A stretch of 64,000 nt of DNA, from positions 79,709,601-79,773,600 of the forward strand of contig NC_072894.1 of NCBI RefSeq assembly GCF_027943255.1. Direction: 5' to 3'. The stretch comes from Anastrepha obliqua (taxonomy: Eukaryota; Arthropoda; Insecta; Diptera; Tephritidae). Positions 56,882 to 64,000 of the stretch are shown here, one piece after another. The notes beneath the pieces were generated by a model. The model was not told where the DNA came from. It saw only the letters and a list, made by a program, of their open reading frames with translations, and did no database searches. Within the stretch, counting starts at the first letter, position 1; each line of letters starts with the position of its first letter. Made by a program: the position numbers and the translations under genes.

Positions 56882-57452
56882 CCCTATGATCTCTGTGATC
56901 AGAAAGAACCGGGTGTGTTTACTTTAAACGAACCGCGAACGTGGGAACCGGTCCACATTGTTTTCTTGCGTTGGTAGGACTGTAAGACACACATCTGCGA
57001 CTTTTTAGCGCCACTGGATCATTTGCGGGATGCTGTACGTCGCAAACGGCCGGAAATGTGGGCAAACAATTCTTTGATTTTTCATGATGATAACGCGTCA
57101 GCGCACCGATCCCAAATTATGCTGGATTATTTGAGCAAACACCAAGTAAATACCATCGTGCAAGCACCGTATTCAGCTGATATGGCTCCGTGCGACTTAT
57201 TTTCATTTCCCAAATTTCCCAAATTTACCACTTCGTAGAAGGAGATTTCAGTCGGTCAAAAGAATGCGATCACGGAGCTGAAGGCCATCCCTTCATCGGC
57301 CTACCAGGGGTGCATGGAGGACTGGGTTAAACGTTGGCACATGTGTGTTGCTTCAGACGGGTCATTTTTTTGAACGAGATAAAATAAATTTGCCTGACAT
57401 TTAACTCCGTTTTGTTTTATTTAAACATTCTCGATATTTTCAGATCATAGGG
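56882..57452 (+). mobile_element. Small mariner deletion derivative
   Basis: 571 bp flanked by TA, with ends CCCTATGATCT and AGATCATAGGG. Inside, the plus strand encodes the C-terminal half of a mariner transposase: HLRDAVRRKRPEMWANNSLI, FHDDNASAHRSQIML (second Asp) and PYSADMAPCDLFSFPKF (third Asp), followed by a small duplication (KFPKF) and a stop at 57238. The N-terminal domain and first Asp are missing. Confidence 0.85.
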
Positions 57453-58075
57453 TACATCTTGATTGTGGTAATGAGTAGTTCGAGACTGGGATTTTAATTT
57501 AATTAATTTTTATTTTTCTCTTTTTGGAAGTAGTTTGGTATTCTGCCGCCCAGATGCCTCGGCGCAATTTCAAGGGCAAATTTCTGGCTGTGTTAATTAT
57601 GAAGCTAAAGGGCGGACATGCAGGGCAGGAAAAATGAGGAAGAAAAAAATGTTAACCCAGATGAGAAAAAAATTAAAAATGAAGTGAGAAAAAATGAAAG
57701 CACTTTTTTGGGTCACCCTATTGTACACAAATGAGTATTATTATCAGTATTGATTATTAAACGTTTCATAAACTGTTAGATATAGATAAATGAAAGTAAA
57801 ACCTTATCAGGTATACTATTTTTGATCATCGTTTGTATGAAAACGTCACACTGTGCATCATAACATGACAATATCGCACTCTACTCAAGAAATGCAGCTT
57901 CTTAATCACACAAAGTGTTGAAGCTGCTGTCGTGGATTCTCCACAAGTGCGAAGAAATCCAGAATTTTAACGAATTTTACTTTTGGCCAAAATGATAATG
58001 CCTGAATATCTTAATGCTTAGGGGTGGAGTGTCGCTTGTAGGAAACGGTAGAACTCAAATACGCAGATCTGATTC
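57453..58075. other. Gap, nothing recognised
   Basis: No supported ORF or repeat boundary. Confidence 0.4.
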
Positions 58076-58480
58076 TAGGTTAGGTTAGGTTAGGTTTGGC
58101 AGCCACATTGCACAAATGGGTCCGTTGCAAGCCACTGCAAGGCCACTGGGCTACATTTCCCCTTCCATATTGAACCATCCTGAGCTTTTGACAAAGCGTA
58201 AAAAGTCGTTTATACCTAAAGTGTATAGCTTATCTATATTCATTAAGAAGTAGGATCTTAAATATCGGTTCCTGCTTCTGGCTAGAGTCGGGCATGTGCC
58301 AAAAAGGTGTTGAATTCTTTCCAACTCCTCCTCATTCCTGCAGCTACGGCAGAGATCATGCATGTAAATGACTAATCTCTTTGCATGATTTCTTATGAGA
58401 CAATGTCCTGTGAGGGCCCCTACTAAGGTCCAAGTTTGAAGTCTACTCATTTTTTTAATACTCTTGGTCATACGTAGATT
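58076..58480 (-). pseudogene. RNase H-bearing LINE, ORF2 C-terminus and CCTAA tail
   Basis: A 106-codon minus-strand frame (58471-58151) reads ALTGHCLIRNHAKRL, LCRSCRNEEELERIQHLFGT and INDFLRFVKSSGWFNMEG, ending at its own stop. It is the best-preserved tail of this family in the window. Downstream on the element strand, 58095-58076 is a run of four AACCT/CCTAA units, the LINE terminal repeat. The rest of ORF2 is absent. Confidence 0.8.
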
Positions 58481-61400
58481 TAGCCTTAGCCATGTTTACC
58501 TAGCAATTTCACAGGTATTGGCAGTAATCAATCTTTGATTTACAGAGCTGCTTAGTGCGTCCATAAAAAGAAGCTTACAAGTTGCGAGAGGTACCTCCAT
58601 AAAAGTGATTCGATTCTATCCCCGGTGAAAAATTGTCTCCAAAGAGTAATAAGCAAACACTTTAATTCATTTTTGATTTTAAAATGTGGATTTTGGTGAG
58701 AATAAAAAACTTGTATACATATCTAAATTAATCCCTGTTTGATTAAAGTGCAAATTGTTACGCTCCTAGTGAAAAGGTAAAAAGGCCTTTTCATTGGATG
58801 CACACCCTGTAAATAGCAGCTGTATTTTGTACTGCTTGATTTAATATTATACTTCAATTTTATTGCACGGCCTTTACTTACGGAATGTCAAGTAGTGAAA
58901 ACCAAAGTATTTCCGAAACTTACCTGAAAAAAAGGAAAATAGTTATTATTAGCATGAGATAATTTATGGCGAATACTATTATACTTAAAGTAATGGCAAT
59001 GCAAAGTGGTTCGCAAATACAAAAAATTAAGAGGAAATCAGTGAGCACTTAATGCTGCAGTTTTTATGACTACTATGCCATATATAGCAATTATAGGCCT
59101 CCAAAGACGTATTGCATTTATATAAAGCACATCCTTAAATTCATCTAAGTATTCATACAGTGTCGAAGTTATGAGGGCTGTGCGAATTGAATAGTTAAAA
59201 ATAAAAAGCGACTACAGAAATTTGGCACAAGAACCCAATTCAAGGCTTTCGAACAAACTATTATAAATGAAAAAGGCACCACTACAACTATATAACTAAA
59301 CCGAACATTAAGTACGATATTTAGTATTTGCTAGAATTGTTTGCCATAATTCAAACAATAATAACAATGTCCCAATTTTTGATTGCTTGCGGCAAAGCTA
59401 TACACAAGCCCAAGGCAATGGATGAAGGACCCACATACATATGTATGCACGTATGCTCGCCTTTGTGAGTCTGTACGTGTTCGCATGTATTAATGGCTTG
59501 TGGCAGTCATTTCGAGCCCAAAGGGGCGTAGGATTGGTTAAGGACTACAAATACGCCAACACCAACATGAACGCCAACACGCATCAACTAATACCCACAC
59601 ATATTGTTCTGAACTTCGGCAATCGAGCAATGCTGATTTAAAGTTAGAAAGAAAAAGAAAAAACAACAAAGCAACAAAATCTTGAATTGTGGTCATCATG
59701 AGAGGTAGAGTGTCATGTGTACACATAAGATTTTTATGGCTTCGTTGGCGCCCAGAATCTCGACTGCGAAATCTTCCGCATTTGACCCGCAAGCAAAGCC
59801 GGTAACTTTTACGAGCAAGCAAGCTAGTTGAGGTCAAATTTATGTGGGAAAGACACTTGGCAACAAGATCTAAGCACGCACACACATATGTACCCGTGCG
59901 GTATGTAGGATAATATAAAATGATGCTGAACACGCTAACACTACGCAAGGCTGAAGGTTGAGTTACCGGCTTACATGTTCATGTCGAAAAAATTTCGCTG
60001 CCGGAGGTGTGATGGTGAAGTGTGTGGCGTGACAATGCCGGCAAGTAAAGCAACACCAAAAATGTCGAAGAGTCACGAAACTTTTGCAACTTTTCCGATT
60101 CTTTGGTCGCATATTTCTGTTTTTTCTTCATCAACTTTGCATACTTGAGCGTGACATGCCGATCAATATGCATTAATATTACTCATACGCCCCGACAGAC
60201 TGTAGGCGACAGGCATGGAGTAGTGTAAGCGCTAAGCAATTTACACGCATGTTTTACTAAATCTTTAATATGTATATGCTAGCAAGTAGGTGTATGTATG
60301 CATATGAGTGGGTGTGCATATATTAAACGTTTGACAGCTACAACGATGAAATCAGCTGTTCGTACGTGGCCTGTGCACTGAGCACTGATAAGAGTCGCTT
60401 ATATGCCCGTTGGCACGCAGATAAATTTTCATGAAATTTATGTGCAAATTATCTCGCACATTTCATGCATGCACAAAAAGTAGTGATTAATATTGAAAAT
60501 TGTTAAAGGATTTTGTAGTCGTATGCCATCGCAAATTGAATCATTGCAGACTTGGCGATTGCAAATTTTTTCCCAGACATATATATACTTAAGCTAAAGT
60601 ACATACAGAACGATAGCAGCGCAAATAACAATTGACATTGCTGGCATAGCAGTAATAAAGTGCGCAAATAAAACTCGCCTCTCCCTACCTCTCTCACTTC
60701 AAGGACACGCTTAAGGTGAACTAGTTTTTTATGAAATCATTTGCGCTTGTAAATGCTTTGTGGCCAACAAAGCGGAAAAGAATTGAAAGAATTAAACTTG
60801 GCGTCAGCTTGGCAGGCGCTCTCCAATGAATACCGACAACTAGCATTAGGCACTTAAATTGAAAGCGTGACAGGAATGCTAGCAGTGGTCATGGTGAGGA
60901 CTATAAATAAGCAGCAATTTTGAGGAAACTTGGTTAAGCTTAGCAAGCATTTCCTTAATTGAACACTGAACATTTTTTTGTTCCAACTGCCTCGCACTGA
61001 AGTATGCGATCAGCGATAGCTTCATGTGTATGTGTGCGCATCTGTATGCTTTAGCATGCCGACTGTCATTCAAGATTAATTTGAACGCATCTGTATGCCG
61101 AGGCATCAAGCATTTGACAAGAATCTGCCAGCAGCTTTCGAAGCCGTAGAATTTAGAGCAGTCGCATGTGCTTTGGATTAGAGCTCGAATACCTATTAAC
61201 TGAGAAAAAGAAAGGGATTGAAATAACGAAAATTCCACTTGGTATTTAACTATAGGAAGGCCGGTCGTAGCTTGGCGTCCATTGCGTAGAATGTCGGTAG
61301 ATGGAACTAGGTTCGATGCACACTCTAAAGATAGAACATAAAAGTGAGAGGCTAAGGTTGTCCCCATGTAAAAAAAAAGACATAAGCAAAAATAAAACAT

Positions 61401-62165
61401 TTATGCGTTGTGAGCAAAAAAAAAATTGCTTATATTCGCAACCAGCCAACGTCTTGCTTTAAATTCAAGAACGGTAAACGTTGTGCAATGCAACGACAAC
61501 TACTTTTAAAGCAAAATCGTCAAGATGACTATGCACTTTCAAATCAAATTAATGCGCTAATCGATATAGAATTTAATGGTTTGGAATACTTCGGGGGCCA
61601 TGCCTTATATTAAATAAAAAATTTGCCGTCTGCCACGAATGATTATTACCGCCAACAGTTTGAGTTCAAACTCTCAAAATCAGTTGTCCTTCGAGTCTAT
61701 TATCATAAAAGAGAACTTTCCGATAGGTGTCACTGTGGTGCAAATATCTCTAAAATTCATATTTCTGTTCCAATTCGACTCAAATTCGGAACATATCTTA
61801 GATACACATAGATCAATATTTTGTACATTAAAGTTTGATAATCAATATCAAAGTCAAATTGTATAATACGCGGTTTTTGGGTGCACTTTTTTCAAATCAG
61901 GTACCTAACCGAAAAAATTCCAAAAATTTAAATGGCAGAAAAAAATTAAGAAAATGTGAACTGAGATGCATTTCTCATAACATTAATAATATTAACATAT
62001 TGACATCTAACACTTCTTAATAAATAAAAGTAAAAAACACGGATTTCGTTATATTTTTACATATTGTCATTCCTCAAAAAATGTTCCAGCGCTTAAAACA
62101 AACTTAAAAATTTGTTTATTGATCACTTAAATTTGACTTCAAAATTTTCAAATTTTGGTTTAGTA
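58481..62165. other. Long gap, nothing recognised
   Basis: The longest stretch without an identifiable element. ORF 60879-61400 (minus, 173 residues) is open but has no motif. No tRNA, terminal repeat or transposase motif seen. Confidence 0.4.
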
Positions 62166-62169
62166 TTAA

Positions 62170-62519
62170 GGGGTACCGGTGATCTAGAGCTCGATAGTTT
62201 AGGGTATTTTCAGGATTTTTTTACAATAAAAAAAATTAAAAACGATATTTAAACTTTTTAGCTCCTTTTACTACTTCTTTTTTTTTTTTTTTTTTTTGAC
62301 AACACCACGCCGAAACAAGTCGTTTCGAGGTAAATGAGTTTAAAGTTTCAGGTACAGGATCGCGCGGCCCGCTCTCTAGCTAGTTAATGGGCTGTAGATG
62401 CTATAGTATTGGGAATTTTCGCAAGCCAATTTCACAGTATATTCATACGATACTATACTTTTGAAATATCGAAAAAACAATAAATCGATTTTTTGAAATT
62501 TCTGGCCCACAGGCGACCA
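62170..62519. mobile_element. Possible TTAA element D
   Basis: TTAA at 62166-62169 and 62520-62523. The ends GGGGTACCGGTG and CACAGGCGACCA are weakly inverted (a minority of positions differ). The left end resembles element A (GGGGTTACGTGGG). It is 350 bp, with a long T run inside (62280-62297). Non-coding. Confidence 0.45.
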
Positions 62520-62523
62520 TTAA

Positions 62524-62877
62524 ATTCCAAATATTTCATAAATAAAATATTCTTAATACTCGAAAAATTCTAATGTGGCTACGCGGTGCTACATAAGCCC
62601 ATCGCAGGCTTTTTCAACCAGCCAGCAAAACAACTTAGCTCCTAAAGCACGAAGTCTAGCTTTAAAGCCTGCTTATTTGGCAAATTTGTTGGCAAAAACT
62701 TGCTGAGGTGAACTTTATCAAAGGATATTTCATCGCAATAGCAGGAAGAAGCAAAAGCGGTTTTTATCAAGGCAGCAAAGAAAATATTCTCTATATTTCT
62801 CTCCGGTTGTCCTAAAGGTGAGAGAGTACTTAGAAGTATAGTAGTCTTAGTTAGTCTAGTCGGTACGTTTCCCACTG
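62524..62877. other. Gap, nothing recognised
   Basis: Probably includes the decayed upstream part of the following LINE fragment. Confidence 0.35.
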
Positions 62878-63475
62878 AGAGCTGACTGGGGCAAAGGGAA
62901 GGTGATTGGAAGATACGACATCGAAATCTGCACTGAAGGGTCTAAGATGAACTGTGGTGTGGGAGTTGGCTTCCATTCGGAGCCACTCAAACTATCTCAG
63001 TTAATTCGACTTCCTGACTATACCAACGTATTTCAGGCAGAACTACTAGCCATCAGAGGTGTATATAAATCACTAAAACTCTACAAGGAAATTGGTGAAA
63101 GAGTAGCTATCTCTTTAGGTGGTCAAGTAGCTATCAAGGCCTTAGACTCCAACTCCATTTCAATGGTGGCAATTGCCACCCCACTCAACACAATAAAAGC
63201 ATCCATCGCTTCACACGCTGTAGCCGAAAAAAGATGGAAGCAATTAACTACATGTACTACAACAAAAAAACATGGCCGTCGTACAGAATCCAAAAGACGA
63301 ATCAACTGTTTCACATTTCAGTCTTTTCCACTACTTGTGTGAATGTCCAGGGCTAGCTAGGGCACGACTTCGCTCCTCTGGTAAGCCTTTCTTGCAGCAA
63401 ATTAATGAGATCTCAGACATCGAGATAAATCATTTGCTGTTATGCCTGAATCTCACACAACGGATCTGACTAAGA
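62878..63475 (+). pseudogene. RNase H-bearing LINE fragment, RNase H domain and C-terminus
   Basis: A plus-strand frame reads IEICTEGSKMNCGVGVGFHS (first RNase H strand; the usual Asp of 'TDGS' is Glu), NVFQAELLAIRGVYKSL (Glu strand) and LGGQVAIKALDSNSISM (normally SDSQVAIKAL; the catalytic Asp is lost). After a frame change it reads HFSLFHYLCECPGLARARLR and SDIEINHLLLCLNL. It belongs with the copy at 19535. Missing acidic residues and the frameshift show inactivity. Confidence 0.75.
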
Positions 63476-64000
63476 AAAACAAAACACAAAAAACCGGACA
63501 TCATCACATGAGAACGGTGGTAGTAAAACGGCGCTAGCCGCTAAATAGGATTATTTTAGTAGAAATACTCAACCATTTCAACAACAACAAGAACATAGTA
63601 GTATTAAGTATCTACATCTTAACATACCACTATTTTTCCTAATCAGAAGTGATTTATTATATAACATTTGCCACTCTATAATAAACATATTAAAACTTTC
63701 TCATAGTTAACCTGACAGTCATAGTGAATCCAAATCGATCTCCATACAGCTGAAAATTCAAATTTAGATTGTAAATGTCCGGCTATGAGCAGGCTTGTAA
63801 ATTTCTGCATCCTAAATTTGAGTCCCACTGAAACCTTTACTAGAAGTTCAAAGCTTAAGTTCTGACATTTTTGAAGGATCTTTGCAGATAGGTTTCCATT
63901 ACTAACCTACATGAATATTAATATAAGAATCTGCTTTGTGACTTAACAGCTTTCAGCTCTAGGGCAGGTGGGCCATTCAACTCAAGCCGAATTGTGGATT
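63476..64000. other. Terminal gap, nothing recognised
   Basis: Possibly the 3' untranslated region of the preceding LINE at first, then AT-rich DNA without features up to the window edge. Confidence 0.35.

Noticed and set aside
58076..58095. An interstitial telomere (TTAGG) array
   Set aside because: Only about four units, at the 3' end of a LINE on the correct side, so it is the LINE tail.
60879..61400. A 173-codon minus-strand ORF
   Set aside because: No recognisable domain, flanked by short random frames in AT-rich DNA; kept only as a remark in the gap entry.
1..64000. CRISPR arrays, operons or bacterial genes
   Set aside because: The window is clearly eukaryotic, repeat-rich DNA; no such structures are present.

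Overview
The window looks like insect nuclear DNA, most likely from a tephritid fruit fly or a close dipteran relative. That is an inference from the repeat families: an errantivirus, RTE, R1 and RNase H-bearing LINEs, Tc1/mariner elements, TTAA elements and a tRNA-derived SINE, all in AT-rich DNA with short, frequently stopped ORFs. I recognise no host protein-coding gene and no host RNA gene. It reads as intergenic or intronic DNA filled with transposable elements of different ages.

1-8.2 kb: the end of a LINE, then a complete endogenous errantivirus (gypsy superfamily) on the minus strand at 1057-8141. It has two 238-bp LTRs that differ at one base, a 4-bp TACA target duplication, a primer-binding site, a polypurine tract and three open reading frames (gag, pol, env). 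This is the only element here that looks intact and recent. Gag is followed by pol in the -1 frame, with a T TTT TTA slippery heptamer near the end of gag.

8.2-24.6 kb: decayed pieces of an RTE-clade LINE, several RNase H-bearing LINE tails, two Tc1-like transposase remnants, and three remnants of one Tc1/mariner-like transposase type (called here the AHFWLNGY type, after a shared motif). Two of those three are short TIR-bounded deletion derivatives.

24.6-34.3 kb: a jockey-like LINE, a 673-bp fold-back element with a 4-bp duplication, a SINE copy, a 1.6-kb AHFWLNGY-type element, two TTAA-bounded elements sharing one central TTAA, a 231-bp tandem duplication and an RTE 3' end.

34.3-50.6 kb: a mariner that has lost a catalytic block, two SINE copies, two R1-clade LINE remnants on opposite strands, and a second mariner split by a 929-bp TIR element.

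50.6-64 kb: a TTAA fold-back element with a second inverted repeat inside it, LINE tails, an RTE copy, a SINE whose tail was invaded by a TIR element, a small deleted mariner, a long stretch of unrecognised DNA and a final RNase H LINE fragment.

The parts relate to each other as mobile elements. Autonomous families (RTE, AHFWLNGY-type transposons) sit beside likely dependants (a SINE with an RTE-like 3' end, and internally deleted TIR elements). Nested insertions give a relative order of events at two places.
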